DNA from: Phycisphaera sp.
Lineage (GTDB): Bacteria; Planctomycetota; Phycisphaerae; Phycisphaerales; UBA1924
DNA length: 64,000 bases
Assembly (NCBI GenBank): GCA_025916675.1
Contig: CP098402.1
Location: 1,173,205 to 1,237,204 of the forward strand
Direction: 5' to 3'
Shown here: in pieces, positions 44,213-51,843 of the stretch
Layout: the number at the start of each line of letters is the position of its first letter
How positions within the stretch are numbered: the stretch's first letter is position 1
Translations under genes and position numbers: made by a program
The notes under the pieces: model-generated
What the model saw: the letters and a program-made list of their open reading frames with translations, nothing else
Told to the model about the DNA's origin: nothing
Database searches by the model: none

Positions 44213-44839
44213 TTACTTGAGAGCGTTAGCGGGAGGCTTTTGGGCACTGTTGTCGTCAACAGAGTTGAGCTTGATCAGCGTCTCGCGAGCCCAGCTACGC
44301 CACGCATCGTCCTCGCCCTCAAGCCTTAGCGTGTTCAGCCGTGCAAACGTCTGATCATCCGCTTGCCCCGCCCGCACCTCCAGCCGCGTCAACGCCTGCA
44401 CCGTCGGCCGATGCCCCGGGTGCACTTCGAGCGCCCGGCGATACTGGGCGAGGGCCTCGTCGACGCGGCCGGCCTTTTCGAGGGTCAGGGCGAGGTTCAT
44501 CCGCGGGTCGGGGTGGCCGGGCATGAGGCGGCGGGCCCACTCGAACTCGTTGGCGGCTTCGTATAGGTCGCCGCGTTCGAGCAGGAGCACGCCTAGGTTG
44601 TTGTGCGAGGGGCCGTGGTAGAGGTCGGCGGCCAAAGCGTCGCGCAGCAGTTTTTCGGCTTGCTGCGAGTCCTTCTCCATCAGGTCGACGGCCTCGGCGG
44701 CGAGCTTCTGGGCCCGGTCAGTGTCGCGGCGGATGGGCGGCTGATTGACGTACGGGCTCGGCGAGCTCGAGCGGCAGCCGAGGGGCAGTGCCGCGGCGAT
44801 GCACAACGCGAGCAAGAGGGCCGGGGAGGTTTGTGTCAT
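44213..44839 (-). CDS. TPR lipoprotein at the end of the type II secretion operon
   Basis: The 208-residue protein has a lipoprotein signal peptide with LPLGC and the lipidated Cys at residue 22. Two to three TPR units follow (AEKLLRDALAADLYHGPSH, AANEFEWARRLMPGHPDP, ALAQYRRALEVHPGHRP). Outer-membrane lipoproteins of this type can serve as pilotins or scaffolds for secretins; PilF/PilW-like roles are known in type IV pilus systems. It overlaps the GspM-like gene by ATGA and is the last cistron of the operon. Confidence 0.85.
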   Translation of the reverse strand: MTQTSPALLLALCIAAALPLGCRSSSPSPYVNQPPIRRDTDRAQKLAAEAVDLMEKDSQQAEKLLRDALAADLYHGPSHNNLGVLLLERGDLYEAANEFEWARRLMPGHPDPRMNLALTLEKAGRVDEALAQYRRALEVHPGHRPTVQALTRLEVRAGQADDQTFARLNTLRLEGEDDAWRSWARETLIKLNSVDDNSAQKPPANALK

Positions 44840-45372
44840 GGCCGCGAGTCCCCCTGCTGGCGTGCGGACGCATCGTACGTCCGGCTTAGTGTCAGTCCTG
44901 CATCATACTGGTTGCCGTCGCCGCGGCGTGGGCGGGTGAGTTCGATCCGCGTCACCCCCCATTCGGGGTGGTCGGCTTCGAGGCGAGCGAGGAAGCGGCC
45001 GAGCTCGCCGGGCGTGATGGTAGTGAGTGCGAGACGCAGGGTCTGCCGGCGCAGGCCCGCGTCGCCCAATTCGGTGTCGCTCTGCTCGTCGAGCGATCGC
45101 ATGGCGGAATCCGGTAGGCCTGCGGATGCGATGGTGTCCGCGATCTCGGCGAGCGCGTCGGCGCGGCTGCCCGTGGTGGCGATGCGTTGGGTGTCGAGGG
45201 TTGCTTGCAGCGATCGGATCTCTATTGTCTGCTGCTGGACCGCCACGAGCTCTGCTTTCGCTCGGTCGAGGTCATCGGACGCGGAGTGCCACCGAGCGAG
45301 GGCGACGCCCAGGATGCATGCCGACGCAATGAGCAACGCGAGGCTGGCCATGATCGAGGCTCGGCCGGTCAT
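44836..45372 (-). CDS. GspM/PilO-like inner-membrane protein of type II secretion
   Basis: This 178-residue bitopic protein has one transmembrane segment at residues 7-26, a coiled coil (SASDDLDRAKAELVAVQQQ) and a ferredoxin-like C-terminal domain (TLRLALTTITPGELGRFLARLE). This is the topology of GspM and PilO, which pair with GspL or PilN in the assembly platform. Sequence identity is too low to separate the two; position after the L-like gene decides. Confidence 0.75.
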   Translation of the reverse strand: MTGRASIMASLALLIASACILGVALARWHSASDDLDRAKAELVAVQQQTIEIRSLQATLDTQRIATTGSRADALAEIADTIASAGLPDSAMRSLDEQSDTELGDAGLRRQTLRLALTTITPGELGRFLARLEADHPEWGVTRIELTRPRRGDGNQYDAGLTLSRTYDASARQQGDSRP

Positions 45373-46208
45373 AGGCCACCTTCCGAATGCGTGAGCGAGA
45401 GTTCGAGCCGCGTGACTTCGCCATCGCGTTGTGGTTCGGTCTGCACCCGTGGGAGGCCGGATTCGAACGGGCCGTCCTCGGCGAGCGAGCTCGCCAGCGA
45501 GATCGCGGCGTCACGAGATAGTGCGATGCTGCGGAGCGTCAGCCGGTCACCTGCGGCCTCGATCGATTCGACCCGGAAACCCTCGCCCGTAGGCCAAGCC
45601 GCGAAGAGCGTGGCGAGGGCGTCCCGGCTATCGATCGGCTCGTCGTCGCGATCGCCGCTGGCGAGGCCACGCAGCCTGCGAAGCTCGCCGGTGAGAGCGA
45701 GCTGAGGCGAAAGACTCTCGCGCCATTCTGGTATGGCGACTCGAGCCTGCTCGATAGTTGCGGTATCGGATTCGCCTGCCTGATTTTGAAGCGTGCCTGT
45801 CTTCTTGTGCAAGCCGTACGCGATGGCCAAGCACCCGATGGCGATCACGGTAGCAAGACCTGCGAATCGGCGGTGTCTGTGCTTGCGAATCTTCGAAGGC
45901 AGGTAGTCACGATGTAGTAGCTCGATCGGAGCGTAGTTGATCCCTAGTTCGGCCGGGACCGAAGCGACGCGAGCGGTCAGGAGTCCATCAGCGAGCCATC
46001 GGTCTGCTCGTTCCTGATCGACCGCGACAACGACCAGTTGGGCGCCCGCAACTCGCCACGCGATGCACAGCTCATCGATCGGGCGTGGCAATTGGCCCTC
46101 GACGGCATACGCCGCCACGCGATCGGTGATGCGACCGGGCGGCTTGGGCGTGACCGCGACGTAGCACTCGTCCGCGGGGACCTCGATCGCGTCCGCCGGC
46201 TTGGTCAT
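45369..46208 (-). CDS. GspL/PilN-like assembly-platform protein
   Basis: The 279-residue protein has a cytoplasmic N-terminal part of about 110 residues, one membrane segment (about 116-133) and a periplasmic part with coiled coil and a ferredoxin-like fold (FRVESIEAAGDRLTLRSIAL). This is the GspL/PilN plan, although the N-terminal part is too short for a full actin-like GspL domain. AGGAGG precedes ATG 46208 by six bases, the strongest ribosome site in the operon. Confidence 0.75.
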   Translation of the reverse strand: MTKPADAIEVPADECYVAVTPKPPGRITDRVAAYAVEGQLPRPIDELCIAWRVAGAQLVVVAVDQERADRWLADGLLTARVASVPAELGINYAPIELLHRDYLPSKIRKHRHRRFAGLATVIAIGCLAIAYGLHKKTGTLQNQAGESDTATIEQARVAIPEWRESLSPQLALTGELRRLRGLASGDRDDEPIDSRDALATLFAAWPTGEGFRVESIEAAGDRLTLRSIALSRDAAISLASSLAEDGPFESGLPRVQTEPQRDGEVTRLELSLTHSEGGL

Positions 46209-46693
46209 GGCGTACCTCCTTCCAAGGCCAACTGCCGCGTGCGGCCGGCGAGTTCGAGGAGGACCGTCGTGGCCGTCACCTCGCGCACGCGGACGGCGCC
46301 GACCACGTCGCCCTCGCCGGCGAGAACGATGCGTTGCTGGCTCGGGTCGTACAGGGCCACCTGCCAGCCGGTGTCGGTCTCCACGATCGCGATGAGGGAG
46401 AGGTTGATCGGGGCTGGCGGTGGCGGGGGAGGCGATGGTGTTGTTACGGTTGTGGGGGTGGCTTGGGCCGTTGCGGCTTGCACTGGCTCGGGCCACAGTT
46501 CAATGTCGAAGACTGACGCGTTGAGCGGTTGAGCAGCGATGAGTTGGCCTTCGGCGGAATGAAGTTCCGGTGCGTTCTCGATCACAAGTGGTGGCACCGG
46601 TTGCAAGGCCCACCACACGGCCGTGCCCGATGCGACCATCACGCTTGCGAGCGCGATGGTGGTGACCGCACGCTCTCGGTTCAGCCGGTTCAT
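46205..46693 (-). CDS. GspC-like type II secretion protein
   Basis: The 162-residue protein has an N-terminal membrane anchor (about 14-35), a linker that includes a run of seven prolines, and a C-terminal beta domain of the GspC HR/PilP kind (NLSLIAIVETDTGWQVALYDP). GspC links the inner-membrane platform to the secretin. GGAGG precedes ATG 46693. No PDZ domain is present, so it is a short form. Confidence 0.7.
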   Translation of the reverse strand: MNRLNRERAVTTIALASVMVASGTAVWWALQPVPPLVIENAPELHSAEGQLIAAQPLNASVFDIELWPEPVQAATAQATPTTVTTPSPPPPPPAPINLSLIAIVETDTGWQVALYDPSQQRIVLAGEGDVVGAVRVREVTATTVLLELAGRTRQLALEGGTP

Positions 46694-47556
46694 CGTGAAG
46701 CCTCCGGGTGGGGCTCCCACAGGATGGGCGTGCGGCGTTGGAGCATCCAATCGCCGCTGACGCGTGTCCACACGGTCCACCACGAACGACGGACCGAGCC
46801 AACGCGGACGTCGATGCGTACGCCCCAACTGCTGCTCGATGCCGCTAAAACTACCCGCGGCGATCCGGTGCGATCACCCCCGGGAATTGGCGGTGGCCCG
46901 CTTCGCTGTCCCATCGCCCGGCGTTCCATGATCTGTTCGTAGCCACCTTGGCCGGCCAGGCGGAGTGCTCGGGCGAGTAGCGGCGCGGGCGTGGTGTTCA
47001 CGTTCAGGCGGACTGTGGGCTGGGCGGAGGGTCGTTCGGATGTGCTGACGAGCGCGCCCAACGACGGCAGTTGGCCCGATGGTGATGGAAAGACCGATCG
47101 CTCGCTGGCACGCGGCTTGAATACGTCCAGTCCGTCTGGATCGACATCGAGATCATCGAGGCGCTGTCTGGCGTCCTCGGGCAGGAGCAGCCTCAACGGC
47201 GATCCGCCGCGAACGGCGTCGGCGGGGAGCATGCCATGCAGGTCCCATGCGGTCGCAGTGATCTCCACAGGCCGGCCGTCCAACTCGAACCGGTCATCCA
47301 GAATCCGCACCATCGGTTGCTCTGCCCCGGGGGGCAACCCGATCAGTGGGGCGTCCCGGCGGAGCCAATCATGGATCGGTATGGACGCTGCTTGCATGAG
47401 GTCGTCGGCCAGGGCACCGTCCGTTTGCGATCGGTCGAGTTGCACCGCGGCAGTTGCCCGCGATGCCGCGATCGCGATGATGGGCAATGCGCCGGCGACC
47501 AGAGCCAGCACGAGCAGCAGGGCCACGGCTCGACGAGATGACGTTGTGTACGTCAT
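46690..47556 (-). CDS. gspK: Type II secretion minor pseudopilin GspK
   Basis: This 288-residue minor pseudopilin is larger than the others, as usual for GspK. The prepilin region reads SSRRAVALLLVLALVAGALP: Ala replaces the usual Gly before the cleavage point, and there is no Glu at +5, which is normal for GspK. The saposin-like and helix-hairpin-helix-like stretches (VRLNVNTTPAPLLARALRLAG) match the family's NxN-A..L motif. It probably caps the pseudopilus with I and J. Confidence 0.85.
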   Translation of the reverse strand: MTYTTSSRRAVALLLVLALVAGALPIIAIAASRATAAVQLDRSQTDGALADDLMQAASIPIHDWLRRDAPLIGLPPGAEQPMVRILDDRFELDGRPVEITATAWDLHGMLPADAVRGGSPLRLLLPEDARQRLDDLDVDPDGLDVFKPRASERSVFPSPSGQLPSLGALVSTSERPSAQPTVRLNVNTTPAPLLARALRLAGQGGYEQIMERRAMGQRSGPPPIPGGDRTGSPRVVLAASSSSWGVRIDVRVGSVRRSWWTVWTRVSGDWMLQRRTPILWEPHPEASR

Positions 47557-47951
47557 GGCACGCGGTACTCCCGCTCCAGCGTCTCCCCGCGGTCGGTGAT
47601 GTGAACCAACAGACGTCGGTCGTTCTCCAGGAGCTCGGCCTCGACCCACTCCACGCCCAGTGATTCCGCGCCGTAGTGGTTTGTGATGCGCTTGCCATTG
47701 GCACGAGTCTCGATCGTGAACCAGCCTTCGCCGACGCTTACCCTTCTGCGTGGCATCGACTCGTGCTCGATGAGCAGGTCGTGGCCGATGCGGTCCAGGA
47801 CTCGCGTTGCGCGTGAGCGGGCCTCGAGATCGGCCGCCGCGGCGGGGGCGTCGGCCATCATCGGCACTAGCACGGTCACAGCGGCACCAGCGGCCAGCGC
47901 GGTCAACGCGAGGGCGAGGAGCACCTCCAACAGCGTGAAGCCGCGCCTCAT
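47553..47951 (-). CDS. gspJ: Type II secretion minor pseudopilin GspJ
   Basis: The product has 132 residues with a prepilin leader and methylation site MRRGFTLLEVLLALALTA, cleaved after Gly4, with Glu at +5. The globular part is short compared with GspJ of well-studied systems. GGAGG precedes the ATG. Order within the operon (after I, before K) supports the name. Confidence 0.8.
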   Translation of the reverse strand: MRRGFTLLEVLLALALTALAAGAAVTVLVPMMADAPAAAADLEARSRATRVLDRIGHDLLIEHESMPRRRVSVGEGWFTIETRANGKRITNHYGAESLGVEWVEAELLENDRRLLVHITDRGETLEREYRVP

Positions 47952-48298
47952 AGTCGGGCCTCCGGCAGGCGGACCCACCGAGCGATTCGCTGCTCGCCTT
48001 GGCGAAACTCCAGCCAAGCTCCGCGGCCGCTTCGGGTTTTCAGAGTGATCTGGATCGTTGAGCCATCGATGTTGAGCGAGCCTTGGCCGCTGGCGGCAAC
48101 GGCGCTGGTATCGAAATCGTGCCGAGCAGGACTTTGCAGGACCTCGTCAACAATGGCCGCGAGTTCGTAGATCTCAGCCTCCGGCTGGGCGGTAGGTCGA
48201 GTGATCGAAGACACGATCGACGCCATACCCGTCGCTGCCAGAGCGAGCAACGCCGTGGCGAGCACCACTTCCAGGAGCGTGAGACCACGACGGGTCAT
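47948..48298 (-). CDS. gspI: Type II secretion minor pseudopilin GspI
   Basis: The protein has 116 residues and starts MTRRGLTLLEVVLATALLAL. The residue after the cleaved Gly is Leu rather than Phe, and Glu is at +5. The size matches GspI. It overlaps both neighbours by four bases. Confidence 0.78.
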   Translation of the reverse strand: MTRRGLTLLEVVLATALLALAATGMASIVSSITRPTAQPEAEIYELAAIVDEVLQSPARHDFDTSAVAASGQGSLNIDGSTIQITLKTRSGRGAWLEFRQGEQRIARWVRLPEARL

Positions 48299-48678
48299 GG
48301 CTCGATCTCCACGCGGCGTCCGCCGTGCATCAGCGCGACTGCGTTCGTTTTGAGCCTGCCCAGTCGATCCATGCGCACACCTTCGGCGAGGGCCGCCGCC
48401 CGCACCCCGGTTGGCCATTCGCGCTCTACGATCGAATTGCCCTGGCCGTCGCGGACCACAAGTCGACCGCCTTCGAGTTGCATCGTGGCAGGGCCATCGC
48501 TTATCGCTATCAGCCTCGCCATCGCCCGAGCTTCTAGGTATGTCTGCTCGGCACGCGGAAGCGGGTCTCCGGCTCCGGCGAGCAGGGCGGCGCCCATCGC
48601 CATCGCGAGTGCGGCGATCGCGCATGTCGCCAGTGTCTCCACGAGCGTGAAGCCGCGATGGGCGTGGCGCGACATCAT
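48295..48678 (-). CDS. gspH: Type II secretion minor pseudopilin GspH
   Basis: The product has 127 residues with leader MMSRHAHRG followed by FTLVETLATCAIAALAM, so cleavage gives Phe1 and Glu5. A small beta domain follows (ATMQLEGGRLVVRDGQG). Position between G and I and size fit GspH. Confidence 0.8.
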   Translation of the reverse strand: MMSRHAHRGFTLVETLATCAIAALAMAMGAALLAGAGDPLPRAEQTYLEARAMARLIAISDGPATMQLEGGRLVVRDGQGNSIVEREWPTGVRAAALAEGVRMDRLGRLKTNAVALMHGGRRVEIEP

Positions 48679-49100
48679 TCGCCGCCCTCGCGCAAGTAAA
48701 GCGAGCTCAGGTCCGCGCCTTCGCCGTCGCCACCGACGCGGCCATCAGCGCCGAGGCTGATGATCTCGAAGGGGTGGCCATCGGGTCCGGGCACGACGAG
48801 TTGCATCATGGTGCCCCACGGGTCGCGGGCGGCGTCCATCGGCAGGTGGTAGCTGGCCGACGGCGGGGCATCGACGAGATCCTGCAAGCTCTCTGGCCAG
48901 CCGCCCTCGGCGACGTGGTACATCTCGACCTTGGCCTTGGCCCCGGCGATTGAAGTGCGCGCCAGTTCGCGCTTGCCCTGGCCGAAGGCGGCGGTCAGGC
49001 CGACCGTGAGCGTCGCAGCCAAGATGCCGAGCAGCACGACGACCGCGAGCACCTCGACGAGGGTCATGCCGTGGTGGGCTCGATGGAAGTTCCGATGCAT
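48675..49100 (-). CDS. gspG: Type II secretion major pseudopilin GspG
   Basis: This 141-residue major pseudopilin forms the periplasmic pseudopilus. The leader ends HHG and the mature protein starts MTLVEVLAVVVLLGILAA, with Met at +1 instead of Phe and Glu at +5. The C-terminal part has the GspG-specific DPWGTMMQLVVPG and the calcium-loop-like SLGADGRVGGDGEGADLSS. Its start overlaps the gspF stop by one base. Confidence 0.93.
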   Translation of the reverse strand: MHRNFHRAHHGMTLVEVLAVVVLLGILAATLTVGLTAAFGQGKRELARTSIAGAKAKVEMYHVAEGGWPESLQDLVDAPPSASYHLPMDAARDPWGTMMQLVVPGPDGHPFEIISLGADGRVGGDGEGADLSSLYLREGGE

Positions 49101-50335
49101 CAGAGCACCTCTCGTAGCTTCAGGAGTGGGAGAACGGCCGAGAGCACGACCACGCCGATCATGGCCGCGAGCATGATGATGGCGGCCGGCTCGATGAGCC
49201 CGGCCAGGTGATCGGTCAGGCGTTTGGCCCTGCGTTCGAGCCGATCGGCCAGCCGTTCGAGCAGGTCGGGCAGCTCGCCCGCCGTCTCCCCGGCCTCGAT
49301 GAGGCGGCGCATGTCGTCGGCGAACCAGTGCGAATCGTCCAGGGCCTGCGATAACCTCTCGCCCGCCTCGACTCGCGTGGCGGCACGTTCGAGGTTCGCG
49401 CGCAGGCTCAGGTTGATCGGTCCGTGGAAGGTCCGTGCCGCGGCGCGGAGGGCCTCGGTCAGTGGCACGCCCAGGCGCGTCATCGATTGCAGTTCACCGG
49501 CGAGCCGGGCCAATGCCATGCCGCGAAGGGCCTGGGGGACCAATTGGCGTATCGTGTTCGGCCAGCCTTGCTCGCTCGTCGAGATCGCCCGCACCGCCCA
49601 GGCCGCGAGCAGGAGCGCGGAGGCGACCCCGGCGAGCATCACCGCCCACCATTGCGCGATCGCCTCGCCCAGTGCGATCACGCCCGCGGTCAACGCTGGC
49701 GGTTGCACGCCGGCCTGATCCAGGATGCCCACCAGCCGCGGCAGCGGCCCGAGCGAGAGAAACACGACCACCGCCACGCCCGCGACCGCGACGATCGCTG
49801 GGTAGGCCAGCGCCGAGGCCAGCTTGCCCGCCAGCTCGCCGGTGCGAGTGTGTCGGTCGGCAAGCGAACGCAGCGCGTGCGCGAGCTCGCCTCGCGCTTG
49901 CCCGGCCCGCACGACCGCGACCTCCGACGTGTCGTACCAGCCGGATTGGGCCTCGAACGCATCGGCCAGCGGCGTGCCCGAACGCACGGCGTCCGCGACC
50001 TGCAGCAGCATCCGCCGCATACCCGAACGCTTGGAGCGCGAGCCCGCGAGCGTGCCGAGCCCCTCGGCCAGCGGCACGCCCGAGGCCAGCAGCGTGGCGA
50101 GCGCGTCGAGCACTTCGGCCTTGGCGTCGCGACGTCGGCCACGGAGCACGCCGTGCAGGCTCGACGCGAACGACGCCGGCATGCGCACACGCTCGCTTGC
50201 GACCGGTCGCACGTCGAGGACCGTCAGCCCAATGCGACGAAGCGAGGCCCGGGCGCTGATGGCCGTATCGGCGGTCAGCTCGCCCTTGCGCGCCAGCCCA
50301 CCGACGGTCACGGCCTTGTAGCGCCAGAGCGTCAT
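49100..50335 (-). CDS. gspF: Type II secretion inner-membrane protein GspF
   Basis: The 411-residue polytopic platform protein has the normal length and two homologous halves. The first has LATLLASGVPLAEGL and YPAIVAVAGVAVVVFLSL, the second LQSMTRLGVPLTEAL and a final hydrophobic IEPAAIIMLAAMIGVVVLSAVLP. It connects the GspE ATPase to the pseudopilus. The ATG overlaps the gspE stop by four bases. Confidence 0.95.
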   Translation of the reverse strand: MTLWRYKAVTVGGLARKGELTADTAISARASLRRIGLTVLDVRPVASERVRMPASFASSLHGVLRGRRRDAKAEVLDALATLLASGVPLAEGLGTLAGSRSKRSGMRRMLLQVADAVRSGTPLADAFEAQSGWYDTSEVAVVRAGQARGELAHALRSLADRHTRTGELAGKLASALAYPAIVAVAGVAVVVFLSLGPLPRLVGILDQAGVQPPALTAGVIALGEAIAQWWAVMLAGVASALLLAAWAVRAISTSEQGWPNTIRQLVPQALRGMALARLAGELQSMTRLGVPLTEALRAAARTFHGPINLSLRANLERAATRVEAGERLSQALDDSHWFADDMRRLIEAGETAGELPDLLERLADRLERRAKRLTDHLAGLIEPAAIIMLAAMIGVVVLSAVLPLLKLREVL

Positions 50336-51843
50336 GACACGGCCCCCACCCTATCGACCGCGTCGAACGCCTCGTCGCCCACCGACGCGACGCGCGCGAC
50401 TTCCAGAGGCGTGGTGATCCCGGCCTCGACAAGGCACCGCCCATCGTCCTGGAGCGTGCGCATGCCAGCTTGCTTGGCTTGGCTCCGCAGGGCACTCGCC
50501 GTGATGCCCGCCGCGATCCGCTCTCGCATGGTCTCGCCAACGACCAGCAGTTCAAACAGCCCCACGCGTCCCAGCAGCCCGCTGTCGTAGCACGCCTCGC
50601 AGCCCTTGCCTTCGCACTCGGCATGCACGCGACGCACTAGCCGCTGCGCCAGCGCGGCCGAGAGCGACGCCGACACGAGGTACGGCTCGACACCGAGGTC
50701 TATCAATCGCGTGACGGCCGTCGCCGCGTCCGACGTGTGCAGTGTCGAGAGCACGAGGTGACCGGTCAGACTGGCCTGGATGGCGACCGCCGCCGTCTCC
50801 AGGTCGCGGATCTCACCAACCATGACCATGTCGGGGTCTTGCCGGAGGATGTGCCGCAAGCCGCTGGCGAAGGTGACGCCCTTCTTGGTATTGATCTGGG
50901 CCTGGCTGATCGCTACATGCGGGCCCGAGAGGTCGTACTCGATTGGGTCCTCGATGGTCATGACGTTCAGATCGCGGGCCGAACGCTTGGCGGTCCATCG
51001 CAGGGTTGCATACAAGGTCGTCGTCTTGCCGCTGCCGGTCGGGCCTGTCGACAGCACGATGCCACTGGAACGCGAGCACGCCGCGAGCCAGCGCCGCTGC
51101 ACGTCCTCGGGCATGCCGAGGGCCGAGAAGTCGTCCAGGTCGAGCGTGCCTTCGGGTTCCAACAGGCGGACCACCACACGCTCACCGAAGGCCGTGGGCA
51201 GGCTGCTCAATCGAAGATCGATCGTCCGCGCCGTGTCTCCGCCGCCGATAGTCACCGTGGCCCGCCCATCCTGCGGCACGCGCCGCTCGGCCACGTCCAT
51301 GCGCCCCATGACTTTCAGCCGGCTGGCGATCGGGCCGCCCAGGGACGCGGGCAGGTCCTTCACGTCGCGCAGGGCACCATCGACGCGCATCCTGATGAGA
51401 ACACGATCCTCCAGCGGCTGCACATGCACATCGCTCGCGCCGCGAGTTGCTGCGGTGAACAGCATCCAATCGACCAATCGAACTACAGGCGCCTTGCCCG
51501 AGGTCGTTAACAAATCACGATCCGCCTCGACCAGAGCGCGTTCCAGGTCGTCGTCCGGGGTTTCGATGATCAGGCCGGACTCCCGGTCCGCCGACGTGTC
51601 TCGCTCGACTTGTGTATACGCCGCGTCGATCCGCTCAGCGAGTGCCTGCGCATCAGTAACCTCGCGATCGCCGTGCTCGCCCATCCGTACGCCTACGTTG
51701 TGCAGCACCGTGAGCGGCGTCGCCTCGGCATGCCGCAGGACCAGCCGTGCGCTGTCACGTTCAGCAAGCACGAGATGCTCGCGCGCGAAGTCGCGGCTGA
51801 TCAGCCGCAGAAACTTCTCGCACGGCCGCGTCGCCACACTCAC
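50332..51843 (-). CDS. gspE: Type II secretion ATPase GspE
   Basis: This 503-residue hexameric ATPase drives pseudopilus assembly. Walker A is GPTGSGKT (267-274), the Asp box is IEDPIEYDL, Walker B is MVMVGEIRDLETA and the His box is STLHTSDA. GspE normally has a zinc site with two CxxC pairs after RL. Here the first pair is lost (RLVRRVH) and only ECEGKGCEAC remains, so the zinc-binding module is reduced. The N-terminal 120 residues bind the L-like protein in other systems. Confidence 0.95.
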   Translation of the reverse strand: MSVATRPCEKFLRLISRDFAREHLVLAERDSARLVLRHAEATPLTVLHNVGVRMGEHGDREVTDAQALAERIDAAYTQVERDTSADRESGLIIETPDDDLERALVEADRDLLTTSGKAPVVRLVDWMLFTAATRGASDVHVQPLEDRVLIRMRVDGALRDVKDLPASLGGPIASRLKVMGRMDVAERRVPQDGRATVTIGGGDTARTIDLRLSSLPTAFGERVVVRLLEPEGTLDLDDFSALGMPEDVQRRWLAACSRSSGIVLSTGPTGSGKTTTLYATLRWTAKRSARDLNVMTIEDPIEYDLSGPHVAISQAQINTKKGVTFASGLRHILRQDPDMVMVGEIRDLETAAVAIQASLTGHLVLSTLHTSDAATAVTRLIDLGVEPYLVSASLSAALAQRLVRRVHAECEGKGCEACYDSGLLGRVGLFELLVVGETMRERIAAGITASALRSQAKQAGMRTLQDDGRCLVEAGITTPLEVARVASVGDEAFDAVDRVGAVS